Both the position numbers and the translations under genes were made by a program. Of a DNA stretch of 64,000 nucleotides, positions 33,350 to 41,833 are shown piece by piece. Origin of the DNA: Nocardioides rotundus (lineage in GTDB: Bacteria > Actinomycetota > Actinomycetes > Propionibacteriales > Nocardioidaceae); the NCBI RefSeq assembly GCF_019931675.1, contig NZ_CP082922.1, forward strand, positions 3,797,001 through 3,861,000. Direction: 5' to 3'. Each line of letters opens with the position of its first letter. Position 1 is the stretch's first letter. The notes below the pieces were generated by a model. The model saw nothing but the letters and a program-made list of their open reading frames with translations. It was not told where the DNA came from and did not search any database.

Positions 33350-36330
33350 AGGAACTCCTTTCGTTCCAGGAAGTCGAGATAGCTGTCGATGAGGTCGGAG
33401 TCGACCTCGGGAAAGGTGATATCGGTGCCGGCCAGCGCACGCTCGACGTTCGTGCGGGTGAACGCGGGGAAGGTGTCTTCGAGGTACATCGCGGCGACGC
33501 TCATCTGCCCGCTGGGACACTTGTCGATGAACAACGGTGCGAATGGCGTCATCGGGTGGTCGGGGTCGGTCACGGCCAGGTCGATCATGCGCGCGACCCA
33601 GTCATCCCAGTCGAGTTCCCCGATGTCGTGGCCGCGCACGGCCAGTCGCTGCTGCAACAGTCGGATGTGCGCTTTGTGCGGGTTCGTGAGGTGATAGACG
33701 CGCCCGTCGGCCGCCTCGCGGATGGCGATGTGGACGAGGGCGTCGGCGAACACGTCGACCGGGGTGTAGTCCATCGGCAGTTCGGCTCGCGGGATCGCCC
33801 CGATGTCGCGGATGAACCGCTTCATGCAGCACATCTCTGTGGCCGTGTTCCACGTCCCGCGGCTACTGTGCCCGGAAATGTCGGCGGCGCGATAGATGGC
33901 CACCGGCAGGCCAGCGCGCCCAGCCTCGTGGACCAGCTGCTCGGAGACCCACTTGCTCTCGGCGTACCCGACACCCAGCTGGTCGAGATCAGCCAAGGGG
34001 TCGTCCTCGCTCACCTGCCGGGTTCCAGTGATACCCTGACCGGCGATGACCGCCATGGTCGAGACGTGGTGGAACGGGGCGGCGTTGACCGCCGCTAGCC
34101 GGAGCAGTTCGTAGGTGCCGTCGACGTTGGCCGCCTTCATCTCCGTGTATGGGTAGATGAAGTTCACGGTTCCACCGGAGTGAACGATGAGGCTGGTGCG
34201 CACGGCGAGCTGGCCGAAGTCCCCGGTATCGAGTCCGAGACTCGGCTTGGCGAGATCGCCGAGGACGAGGTCGATCCGGTCCAAGGCATCGTCGGGGATG
34301 TCCGGCTCGGACCCGTATGCGTGCCACCCAGCCCGGAGCCGTTGCCGGGCGGTTTCCTCGGAGGGCGCTCGGACCAGGCAGGCGATGCGGGCGGGGGTGG
34401 CCTCAAGTAGACGAGGCAGCAGATGGGAGCCCAGGAAGCCGGTCGCCCCGGTCAGCAGGATCGTCGATGACGAGTCCAGGACCGGTGCGTTCGCGTGAGC
34501 TGGTGAGTCGGGCCTGATGCTGCGGGCGAGATCGGCCTCCATCACCTCACGCGGATCAGCCTGTGCCTCCAGGGTGCCCGCGCGTGCCTCGGCGACCGCC
34601 TGGCAGAAGCCTGAGAACTGCGGGTGCCGGAGCAGCTGTTCGATGAGCGCGCGCACATAGCGGACGTGGATGCCGAGACTGGCGCGGACGCGCGCGACGA
34701 GCTCCGCTGCGGCGATCGAGGTGCCGCCGGCGTCGAAGAACGCGATCCCGAGCTGGTCGCGCTCGATGTCAAGTACCTGTGTCCACACGGAGGCCACAGC
34801 TTGCTCGATAGCGGTGTCCAGGACGACCGGTGTCGCGGCATGGTCGTCGGCGCCAAAGTCGGTCTGCGCGACCAGTGTCCGGTAGTCGATCTTGCCGTGG
34901 CGCGTCTGTGGGAGCGCGTCGACCCGATTCAGGACGCTCGGTACGGCATACGCGGGTAACAGGGCGCGCAGGTGAGCGAGCACTTGGCTGTGCCTGGGCG
35001 CGGTCTGATCAGCAGCGATCGTGTAGTACCCGCGCAGCGTGGACCCGGTCGGGTCGCTGGCCACGGCGCAGTCACGGATATCCGGGTGGCGGCGCAGCAA
35101 GTTCTCGACCTCGTCGGGATCGACACGAAATCCGCGGATCTTCACCTGCCTGTCGCAGCGCCCGGTGATCACAAGCCCGCGTGCGGGATCGACATACCCG
35201 GTGTCGCCCGTAAAGTAGAAGCGCTCGCCGTCGATGGTCGTCGTTGCCAGCGGGTCGAGGCTGCTGTCCCCGCGGGTAGTACCCAGGGCAAGGCGTCCGG
35301 CCACAGCCACATGTCCGGACTGCCCCGAGCGAACCCGGGTACCCGATGAGTCGAGCACGGTGACGGTGGCTCCCTCGACAGGGTGGCCGATGGCCGCAGG
35401 CCCGCCGTCGAGCCCGTCCGTCGTGGTGATTTCGGCCAGGCAAGTGGTGATGCCCGTCTCCGTCAGCCCGTAAGCGTTGAGGATGCGCGCATGCCGGTAC
35501 CGGTCGCGTGCGTCCTTGAGATCACGGTTCGTGACGGCAGCGCCGCCGAGAATGAACAGCCGAACGTGATAGTTGTCGCTTGGAGGGGCGGCGGCGGCCA
35601 CGACTTCGCGCCAGTAGCTCGGGGTGAGGTCCATGACGGTGACACCGGTCCGGGCGATCTCAGCATTGAACTGGGACGGCGCCCACACCGCCTCGGGGAG
35701 GACGAGGCTGGCACCGGCTGCAAGGGCAACTCCGACCTGCTCGATTGCCGTATCGAAGGTGGGTGCGGCGAACTGGAGCACACGGTCATCGGCGGTGAGG
35801 TCGTAGCGGTGCACGAGGTGCTCGATCAACGTCGACAGAGAATCGTGGGAAGCGGCAATCCCTTTGGGTGTGCCAGTGGAACCGGACGTGAAGATCACAT
35901 ACGCCATGCCCGCCGTTTGCGTGTCGCTGCGCGGTTCCGTGCGAGCTGGTGCGGATGGGTCGACGACGAGACGCAGACCGTCACCGCGGTGGCTGTCCGG
36001 TTCCACCGTGACCCGTGCCCCAGTGATGCGGCGGATCTCTTCACGTCGGCGTGGCGGATCGCGAGGATCGACGGGCAAGTAGGCCAGGCCGCTGTCCCAG
36101 ACGGCGAGCATTGCAGCGACGTGCTCCGGACCGCGTGGCATGGACACCATTACCAGGGTCTCCCGGTGGAGGTCTAGGCATGCGAAGTCGCGACATAGCC
36201 GTCGAACGCGGGTAGCGAGGTCGGCGTAGGTGACAGTTGTATCGCCGTGAACAATCGCGGTCGCGCCGGGACGATGCTGAGCATGGTGCTTCATGCGGTC
36301 CACGACGAGGGAGCGTGTCTGCACTGTCAT
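33346..36330 (-). CDS. Single-module NRPS-like synthetase, A-T-R (adenylation, carrier, thioester reductase)
   Basis: A 994-residue enzyme. Adenylation domain: FTSGSTGTPKG (A3, residues 147-157), FDTAI with Asp193 at the place of the α-amino-binding Asp235 of GrsA, NAYGLTETG (A5), YFTGDTGYVD (A7), GRCDRQVKIRGFRVDPDEVE (A8) and Lys480 (A10). Carrier: FFDAGGTSIAAAEL with Ser538. Reductase: GATGFLGSHLL from 628 and Tyr789/Lys793. There is no condensation domain. The likely reaction is amino acid activation, loading and NAD(P)H-dependent release as an aldehyde or alcohol. The ATG overlaps the 70-aa ORF stop by 4 nt. Confidence 0.93.
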   Translation of the reverse strand: MTVQTRSLVVDRMKHHAQHRPGATAIVHGDTTVTYADLATRVRRLCRDFACLDLHRETLVMVSMPRGPEHVAAMLAVWDSGLAYLPVDPRDPPRRREEIRRITGARVTVEPDSHRGDGLRLVVDPSAPARTEPRSDTQTAGMAYVIFTSGSTGTPKGIAASHDSLSTLIEHLVHRYDLTADDRVLQFAAPTFDTAIEQVGVALAAGASLVLPEAVWAPSQFNAEIARTGVTVMDLTPSYWREVVAAAAPPSDNYHVRLFILGGAAVTNRDLKDARDRYRHARILNAYGLTETGITTCLAEITTTDGLDGGPAAIGHPVEGATVTVLDSSGTRVRSGQSGHVAVAGRLALGTTRGDSSLDPLATTTIDGERFYFTGDTGYVDPARGLVITGRCDRQVKIRGFRVDPDEVENLLRRHPDIRDCAVASDPTGSTLRGYYTIAADQTAPRHSQVLAHLRALLPAYAVPSVLNRVDALPQTRHGKIDYRTLVAQTDFGADDHAATPVVLDTAIEQAVASVWTQVLDIERDQLGIAFFDAGGTSIAAAELVARVRASLGIHVRYVRALIEQLLRHPQFSGFCQAVAEARAGTLEAQADPREVMEADLARSIRPDSPAHANAPVLDSSSTILLTGATGFLGSHLLPRLLEATPARIACLVRAPSEETARQRLRAGWHAYGSEPDIPDDALDRIDLVLGDLAKPSLGLDTGDFGQLAVRTSLIVHSGGTVNFIYPYTEMKAANVDGTYELLRLAAVNAAPFHHVSTMAVIAGQGITGTRQVSEDDPLADLDQLGVGYAESKWVSEQLVHEAGRAGLPVAIYRAADISGHSSRGTWNTATEMCCMKRFIRDIGAIPRAELPMDYTPVDVFADALVHIAIREAADGRVYHLTNPHKAHIRLLQQRLAVRGHDIGELDWDDWVARMIDLAVTDPDHPMTPFAPLFIDKCPSGQMSVAAMYLEDTFPAFTRTNVERALAGTDITFPEVDSDLIDSYLDFLERKEFL

Positions 36331-36539
36331 CGCAGCGCCTCCGCCTCATACGTGCTGGAGTTCAGCGGCAGCGCCGGACCTGTGCCAACGACGAGCTGCT
36401 GGAATTGGGATGAGTCCACGCGACTGACGGTGAGCTTCATCGCGGGAGCATGAACCACCCGATGGATGGCGATACTCCGCGCTGAGTTGAGGGTGGCGTC
36501 GGCTCGTTCGGGTCCGGGACCGGACGTGTTGTGATACAT
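36327..36539 (-). CDS. 70-residue peptide, first gene of the biosynthetic operon (unknown)
   Basis: The ATG at 36539 has GAGG 8 nt upstream, and the stop overlaps the synthetase ATG (ATGA), like most junctions downstream. The product has no Cys; a basic N-terminal half (ERADATLNSARSIAIHRVVH) precedes KLTVSRVDSSQFQQLVVGTG and a C-terminal PALPLNSSTYEAEALR. It is not recognised. It could be a precursor or scaffold peptide, a small regulatory partner such as an MbtH replacement (it lacks the MbtH Trp/Pro signature) or a non-functional leader. Coding status rests on the coupling signals. Confidence 0.5.
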   Translation of the reverse strand: MYHNTSGPGPERADATLNSARSIAIHRVVHAPAMKLTVSRVDSSQFQQLVVGTGPALPLNSSTYEAEALR

Positions 36540-36838
36540 GAGAGCAACCTCGATAGTCGAGCAGTTCTGTATGACTTACGGTACCAGAAACCCAAGCATG
36601 CGTGTATGAGTTCGTGCCAACGCTCGAAATCGACTGTTCTCGCGGGGCGGGCAAGGTGCTTCGTCGATGCAGCCGAACCCAGCGGTGCGCGGTTGTCCCC
36701 ATCGACGGTGAGGCAGGAGTCCGTCGACGGGACGGTGGACCGGGTCAAGGGCTCGCCTATCGCCGCATACTCCATTTCGGCAGGCGACTGCTCTCAAGGC
36801 GTCCCTGGCACCAGCATCCGCTCCTGCTCCTCTGATCG
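36540..36838. promoter_or_regulatory. Intergenic region before the biosynthetic operon
   Basis: No convincing gene lies in these 299 bp. On the minus strand, the part nearest the operon is the least GC-rich sequence in the area and includes TTGGCA and TACCGTAAG-like stretches that could be promoter elements about 40-80 nt before the 70-aa gene. A TGTATGA string is shared with the repeated promoter block before the two exporters. Confidence 0.35.
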
Positions 36839-38005
36839 CTACCGTGCATGCAGGCGGGGTAGGTGGTCGTGGATGAGGCGTCCGGCGTCGATTCCGGTGA
36901 ATGCGACGGGGGTGTCACCGATGCTGTGGCTGACAAGGAGCGGATCGGTGGAGACGATGCTGGTGTTGGCGCCTAGAGCGGGGTGGCCTGCGCCGGTGAT
37001 GGTGTGGCCGTGGACGCGTGCGGAGAAGGTCGTGGACGGCAGGTAGGTGCCGGGATCGGTTTTCAGCCCGAGGTCGTGGAGGAGGGTGGTCGCGGCGTGG
37101 GTTCCTTGGGCAACGGAGTCGTCCCAGTGGTCGATGCGGTAGGAACTGGTGCCGGGATAGTGATGCAATGCGACCCCGCCAGCGGCATAGATGCGCTGCT
37201 CCGGGGCGTGCAGCGCGCGGAGGTGGCTGTCGACGGGGATGCCGTGGTGGCCGTTCCAGGGGGCGGGCGCGGCCGGGATGGTCCCGTGCGCCACGATGGC
37301 GAGATCGCCGTCGACGCGGGTGTCGTCATCCAGGACGATGGTGATGCCATCGGAGTGCGTGCGGATTGCGCTGACGGTGCGGCCGGTGTAGGTGGTGAGG
37401 TGGAGTCGCTGGAGTTCGAGGAGTCGACTCGCGACGTGCTCACCGATGGCACTGGCTCCAGGTGCCGGTGCGCGGGCGATGAGGGAGACGTGATGCCCGG
37501 CGTCGGCGAGCAGAGACGCGGTCTCTGCGGCGACCAACCCGCCGCCGAGCATGAGCACTCGCGCCGGGTCGCTGCTGGCGACGAGTGAATCTCGGACGTG
37601 GACGGCATCGGCGAGAGAGTGCAGGGTTCTGAGCCTCCCCTCGCGGATGGCTTGGTCGCGTCCGATGATCGTCTCGTCGAGCTGGCGTGGTCGGCTGCCG
37701 GTGGTGATGATCAGCGCGTCGAAGGTTCTGGTGCTGCCGGAGTCGAGGTGAACTTGGCGGGTACGCGGGTTGATCCCGCGCACAGTATCCGCGGTCGCGG
37801 GGAAGCCGGGGTCGGGCAGGGCGGTTTGTTCCGGAGTGAGCAGCCCGATAGCCACCCCTTTGTTCACCAGAGTTCGGTTGAAGCCTTCCTGTCCCGTGCG
37901 CGTGAACAGCGTTACGTCCAAGTCGGCGCTGCAGGCACGCAGCCTCTTCGCCGCGGAGCTGCCGGCAGCGCCGCCGCCAATGATTGCGATCGCGGGCGCG
38001 GTCAT
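36839..38005 (-). CDS. FAD/NAD(P)-dependent oxidoreductase (ferredoxin-reductase-like)
   Basis: A 388-residue flavoprotein with two dinucleotide-binding loops: AIIGGGAAGSSAAKRLRA at the N-terminus (FAD) and VLMLGGGLVAAETASLLADA near residue 150 (NAD(P)H). LIITTGSRPR is the usual strand after the first domain, and IYAAGGVALHH replaces the canonical AxGD motif. Such proteins feed electrons to oxygenases or ferredoxins, so it may serve the di-iron-like or ACAD-like enzymes of the cluster. It overlaps the TetR gene by 4 nt. Confidence 0.83.
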   Translation of the reverse strand: MTAPAIAIIGGGAAGSSAAKRLRACSADLDVTLFTRTGQEGFNRTLVNKGVAIGLLTPEQTALPDPGFPATADTVRGINPRTRQVHLDSGSTRTFDALIITTGSRPRQLDETIIGRDQAIREGRLRTLHSLADAVHVRDSLVASSDPARVLMLGGGLVAAETASLLADAGHHVSLIARAPAPGASAIGEHVASRLLELQRLHLTTYTGRTVSAIRTHSDGITIVLDDDTRVDGDLAIVAHGTIPAAPAPWNGHHGIPVDSHLRALHAPEQRIYAAGGVALHHYPGTSSYRIDHWDDSVAQGTHAATTLLHDLGLKTDPGTYLPSTTFSARVHGHTITGAGHPALGANTSIVSTDPLLVSHSIGDTPVAFTGIDAGRLIHDHLPRLHAR

Positions 38006-38625
38006 CGGGTTGCAGGCTCGGCGGTGAAGGCGGGGATCAGGATCGCCTCGATGAACCAGGGTGCGTCGTCGGGGTCGAGTCTGCCGGTGCGGACTTCTTC
38101 GGCGGCGCCGTTGAGAACGACATGGGTGGTGGTGAGCAGCCAGGTCACCGGGAGATCGCTACGGAAGGCGCCCTCGCGTTGTCCACGCAGCAGCAGGCCG
38201 CGCATGCGGGCTTCGGCCTTCTCGTGCAGCTCGCGGATGCGGGCGGCGGAGAGCTCTTTCTGGGCGGTGGCGAGCAAGGCGCGGGACTGGTCGACGAACA
38301 TCCAGCTGGACGCGACCAGACGCTGAAACGCGTCACGCGCGTCGCCGTCCAAGGGCACCTGGCTGAGCACGTCTTCGGCGCGTTCCAGGCTGTCCATCAG
38401 GGCGGCTTCGATCAGCTCGGCCCGAGTCTGAAAGTGCCCGTAGAGCGTCATCCGGCCCATGCCGGCCTCGGCGGCGATGTCGGCGACCGAGGCATCGGGG
38501 TTCTTCTGGATCGCGGTGACGGTGGCGGCGAGCATCCTGGCCCGGTTGCGCTGCGCGTCGGCCCGCTGATTGGCCGCCCGAGTCCCGGTCGCCGCGGCCT
38601 TCTTGTTCGTCGTCGTCACGCTCAC
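38002..38625 (-). CDS. TetR-family transcriptional repressor of the cluster
   Basis: A 207-residue regulator with an extended basic arm (TTTNKKAAATGTRAANQRAD), an HTH (ASVADIAAEAGMGRMTLYGHF) and a helical ligand domain ending LIPAFTAEPATR. It is divergent from the first exporter gene; the intergenic space carries a 55-bp block that is repeated before the second exporter, so it is likely to repress both exporters and respond to the exported compound. The start is a GTG; other GTGs lie close by. Confidence 0.85.
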   Translation of the reverse strand: MSVTTTNKKAAATGTRAANQRADAQRNRARMLAATVTAIQKNPDASVADIAAEAGMGRMTLYGHFQTRAELIEAALMDSLERAEDVLSQVPLDGDARDAFQRLVASSWMFVDQSRALLATAQKELSAARIRELHEKAEARMRGLLLRGQREGAFRSDLPVTWLLTTTHVVLNGAAEEVRTGRLDPDDAPWFIEAILIPAFTAEPATR

Positions 38626-38633
38626 ACCTCACA

Positions 38634-38688
38634 AAGTCGTATCAGAATGTATGAGATAGTGTAGCCTGTTACAACCCGTACATCGATG
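38634..38688 (+). promoter_or_regulatory. Repeated promoter/operator block, copy 1
   Basis: AAGTCGTATCAGAATGTATG and following bases to CATCGATG are almost the same as 40060-40113 (a few differences). The block is AT-rich for this window and lies between the TetR gene and the first exporter. A shared repressor site and promoter are likely. Confidence 0.65.
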
Positions 38689-38733
38689 CTTGAGTATGGC
38701 ATGCAGTAGCCCTGCGACCACGAGAGGAGTGGC

Positions 38734-40050
38734 ATGCGCCTGTTCGCGATCCGTGACTACCGTCACCTGTTCAGCGCCCAGGTGATCGCGCTGTTCGGCA
38801 CCGGGCTGGCGACCGTCGCGTTGGGGCTGCTCGCCTATGACCTGGCCGGCCCGAACGCTGGTGCTGTCCTTGCCACGGCGTTGACGATCAAGATGGCCAT
38901 GTACGTGGTGGTAGCGCCAATCGTGGGCGCTTATGCCGACCGTCTGCCGCGCCGGATGTTCCTGACCCTGCTCGACGCGATCCGAGCAGTCGTCGTGCTG
39001 GCTCTGCCGTTCGTGACCGAGGTATGGCACATCTATGTCCTGATCGGCGTGCTGCAAGCCGCGTCGGCGGCGTTCACGCCAACGTTCCAAGCGGTCATCC
39101 CCGATATCGTGACCGAGGAGTCGAACTACACACGCGCGCTATCGGCATCGCAGGTTGCCTACACGATGGAGAGCCTGCTCAGTCCGGTACTTGCGGCCGT
39201 GGCACTGAGCTTCATCACGTTCGGTTGGCTGTTCCTCGGCACCTCAATCGGATTCGTCGTATCCGCGCTCCTGGTGCTCTCGACACGCATCCCAAATGCC
39301 CAGACCAGCGGGAACACTCGTGCCTGGGATCGGGTGGCGTCTGGTATCGCGAGATTCGTCCGCACCCCACAGTTGCGCGGAGTCATGGCGCTAAACGTCG
39401 TGGTCGCCGCCGCGGGGTCAATCGTGGTCGTCAACACGGTCAACTACGTTCGCGACGAACTCGGCGGCACCCAGGCCGGTGTCGGCTGGATGCTCGCCGC
39501 ATCCGGCGGCGGCACGCTTCTCGTCGCATTACTCCTGCCCCGCGTGCTCGATCGGACCAGCGACCGAGCCGTGATGATGGCCGGCGCCGCGGTCCTGCTC
39601 GCCGGGGTCATCGCCGCGGTCGCGATGGCGAGCACCGGCATCGCATCGTGGGCTGTCACCGCACCCATCTGGTTTGTCATCGGCGCAGGCATGGCCCTGA
39701 TCGTCACACCGACTGGGCGGGTGATCCGATCCTCCGTCCGCCCACCCGAGCTTCCCGCCGCGTTCGCAGCACAGTTCTCACTCTCGCACCTGGCGTGGCT
39801 GATCACCTACCCGATTGCCGGCTGGATGGGCACCAGCGCCGGCCTGACACCGGCCTGGATCACCCTCGCCGCGCTCGCCGCAGCAGGCATGGCGACCGCC
39901 ACCGCAGTGTGGCGTCGGAATCCCTCGGTGCGGGAGACGAGCTACTCCCGGGTCGAAGCCAGCGCCGGCGAACTCTCCCGCAGCAACGAGGCCGAAGCTG
40001 CCGAGGGCACCCTCGCCGCCTGCCAGTGCTCGTCCGTGCGACCCGTCTAG
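38734..40050 (+). CDS. MFS exporter, EntS-like
   Basis: A 438-residue transporter with 11-12 hydrophobic segments and the MFS loop VGAYADRLPRRMFLTLLDAI between helices 2 and 3. The overall pattern (RDYRHLFSAQVIALFGTGLA at the start) is that of the EntS/MFS_3 exporters, which often export siderophores and other NRPS products. GAGAGGAGTGG lies before the ATG. The 30-residue C-terminal tail is hydrophilic and has two Cys. Control by the neighbouring TetR is inferred from the repeated block. Confidence 0.87.
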   Translation: MRLFAIRDYRHLFSAQVIALFGTGLATVALGLLAYDLAGPNAGAVLATALTIKMAMYVVVAPIVGAYADRLPRRMFLTLLDAIRAVVVLALPFVTEVWHIYVLIGVLQAASAAFTPTFQAVIPDIVTEESNYTRALSASQVAYTMESLLSPVLAAVALSFITFGWLFLGTSIGFVVSALLVLSTRIPNAQTSGNTRAWDRVASGIARFVRTPQLRGVMALNVVVAAAGSIVVVNTVNYVRDELGGTQAGVGWMLAASGGGTLLVALLLPRVLDRTSDRAVMMAGAAVLLAGVIAAVAMASTGIASWAVTAPIWFVIGAGMALIVTPTGRVIRSSVRPPELPAAFAAQFSLSHLAWLITYPIAGWMGTSAGLTPAWITLAALAAAGMATATAVWRRNPSVRETSYSRVEASAGELSRSNEAEAAEGTLAACQCSSVRPV

Positions 40051-40059
40051 CCAAGGACT

Positions 40060-40113
40060 AAGTCGTATCAGAATGTATGAGATAGTGTGACTGTTACAAC
40101 CCGTACACCGATG
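40060..40113 (+). promoter_or_regulatory. Repeated promoter/operator block, copy 2
   Basis: Second copy of the 38634-38688 block, beginning 10 nt after the stop of the first exporter gene and preceding the second. The first 29 bases are identical in the two copies; the rest differs at a few positions. Confidence 0.65.
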
Positions 40114-40176
40114 ATGGAGTTCGGTTGGTTCCGTCCCAACTGTGGGGCGGAGGAGAACGAGAGGAGCGGCACGGCC

Positions 40177-40215
40177 ATGAAGACGACACAGACGATCACA
40201 GGGGGTGCGTCATGA
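40177..40215 (+). CDS. 12-codon leader peptide before the second exporter
   Basis: MKTTQTITGGAS-stop is encoded here, with GAGAGGAGCGG just upstream, and its stop overlaps the exporter start (ATGA at 40212-40215). The exporter itself has a poor ribosome-binding site, so its translation probably depends on ribosomes arriving from this leader. It may also act in attenuation by a ribosome-stalling compound (inference). Confidence 0.5.
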   Translation: MKTTQTITGGAS

Positions 40216-41771
40216 GCGGCGTGAGCACTCCTGCGCCCCGGGCGGGCGCGAAGCAGTGGTGGGGGCTGGCGGTGCTGGTGACCCCGTCGACGCTGCTGTT
40301 CATGATGTTGACGATCTTGTTCGTGGCGGCGCCGAGCATGGCGCAGGATCTGAACCCGACGGGCACCCAGTTGTTGTGGATCCTGGACATCTACGGGTTC
40401 GTGATGGCCGGGTTCCTGGTCGCGATGGGCGTGCTCGGAGACCGGGTCGGCAAGCGGCTGCTGATGGTGATCGGCGCGATCGTGTTCGCCGTGATCTCCG
40501 TGGTCGCGTCGCTCACCACCGACCCGTCGCTGATGATCGCCTGGCGGGCCCTGCTCGGCCTGGGCGCGGCGATGATGGTCCCCTCCACGCTGGGGCTGAT
40601 CTTCGTGCTGTTCGCCGACGCCCGCCAGCGCGGCGTCGCGATCGGGGTGTGGGCCGGCGGCATCTCCGCCGGTGTCGCCCTGGGCCCGCTGCTGAGCGGC
40701 CTGCTGCTGGAGGTGTTCGGCTGGCAGGCCACGTTCCTGGTCGCGGTGCCGATCATGGCGCTGGTCGCGATCGGCGCTCCGCTGCTGCTGCCCGAACACC
40801 GCGACACGACCGCACGGATCGACCTGTTCAGCGCCCTGCTGCTGGTCGCCGGCCTGCTCGCGATCATCTACGCGATCAAGCGGTTCGCCGCGCAAGAACC
40901 GGCCGGCCCCTCGATCGGGCTGATCGCGGCGGGTGTGCTGATCGGGCTGTGGTTCGTGATCCGTCAGCTGCGCGCGGAACGGCCGCTGCTGGATGTGCGG
41001 CTGTTCGCCAACCGCACCGTCTCCGGCGCGCTGGCGGTGTTCCTGCTCGCCGCGGCCGCCCTGGGCGGGATCTACTCGCTGTTCACCCAGTACCTGCAGC
41101 AGGTGCAGGGCCTGTCCCCGCTGGAGGCCGGGTTCGCGATCCTGCCCGCCGCGGCGGTGCTGATCGTGGTCTCCACGCTCTCCCCGGTGTTCGCCCGCCG
41201 GTTCCGGCCCGGCAACGTGATCGCGATCGGGCTGCTCACCCAGGTGATCGGCTACATCCTGTTCACCCAGCTCGACCCGGGCACCGGCCTGGCCCTGGTG
41301 ATCGGCAGCTTCGTGCTCACCTACCCCGGCGTCGCGCCGGCGATGGCGTTGACCACCGACCTGGTGGTCGGCTCCGTCCCCCCGGAGAAAGCCGGCGGCG
41401 CCTCGGGGTTGGCGACCACGGCGAACGACCTGGGCATCTCGCTGGGTATCGCGGTGATCGGCAGCATCGGCATCGCCACCTACCGCAGCCAGATCACCGA
41501 GCTGCTGCCCGGCGGCCTGCCCGCCGACGCCACGACGGCCGCGTCCCGCAGCATCGACGGCGCTCTCACCGCGGCGGCTGAGCTTCCCGGCGCGCTCGGC
41601 GGGCAGCTGGTGACGGCGGCGCAGCAGGCGTTCACGAGCGGGCTGAACACCGCCGCGATCGTCTCCGCCGTCATCGCCGCGATCGCCGCGCTGATCGCCG
41701 CGACCCGGCTGCGTCACATCCGCCCCACCGGTGAGGCGCAGCAGGCCGCAGACGAGTCGATCACCAGTTGA
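40212..41771 (+). CDS. MFS exporter, DHA2 (QacA/SmvA-like)
   Basis: A 519-residue transporter with about 14 hydrophobic segments, as in the DHA2 drug:H+ antiporters. Landmarks are WILDIYGFVMAGFLVAMGVL (helix 2) and LGDRVGKRLLMVIGA with the motif A loop, then WRALLGLGAAMMVPSTLGLI (motif C region). It exports cationic dyes, biocides or antibiotics in related proteins. It follows the repeated block and the leader peptide. It is followed, 3 nt after its stop, by the copper operator, so it is the last gene of the exporter pair. Confidence 0.9.
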   Translation: MSGVSTPAPRAGAKQWWGLAVLVTPSTLLFMMLTILFVAAPSMAQDLNPTGTQLLWILDIYGFVMAGFLVAMGVLGDRVGKRLLMVIGAIVFAVISVVASLTTDPSLMIAWRALLGLGAAMMVPSTLGLIFVLFADARQRGVAIGVWAGGISAGVALGPLLSGLLLEVFGWQATFLVAVPIMALVAIGAPLLLPEHRDTTARIDLFSALLLVAGLLAIIYAIKRFAAQEPAGPSIGLIAAGVLIGLWFVIRQLRAERPLLDVRLFANRTVSGALAVFLLAAAALGGIYSLFTQYLQQVQGLSPLEAGFAILPAAAVLIVVSTLSPVFARRFRPGNVIAIGLLTQVIGYILFTQLDPGTGLALVIGSFVLTYPGVAPAMALTTDLVVGSVPPEKAGGASGLATTANDLGISLGIAVIGSIGIATYRSQITELLPGGLPADATTAASRSIDGALTAAAELPGALGGQLVTAAQQAFTSGLNTAAIVSAVIAAIAALIAATRLRHIRPTGEAQQAADESITS

Positions 41772-41774
41772 GGA

Positions 41775-41791
41775 ATACACCATAGGGGTAT
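41775..41791. promoter_or_regulatory. CsoR-type copper operator before copZ
   Basis: ATACACC-ATA-GGGGTAT is an inverted repeat (6 of 7 pairs) of the ATACCCC...GGGGTAT type bound by CsoR repressors. It lies about 40 bp before the CopZ start. A second, cleaner site is at 51584-51602. Confidence 0.65.
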
Positions 41792-41833
41792 AGGGTTAGA
41801 TGAATCTGTACACGAGTGAAGGAGTTGGATGAG

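Noticed and set aside
36531..37046. Plus-strand frame over the region before the biosynthetic operon
   Set aside because: It runs antisense into the FAD oxidoreductase gene, has no good ribosome-binding site and has low-complexity composition.
40068..41783. Minus-strand open frame of about 570 codons opposite the DHA2 exporter
   Set aside because: Antisense shadow with repetitive Arg/Gln/Asp/His composition; the exporter frame is clear.
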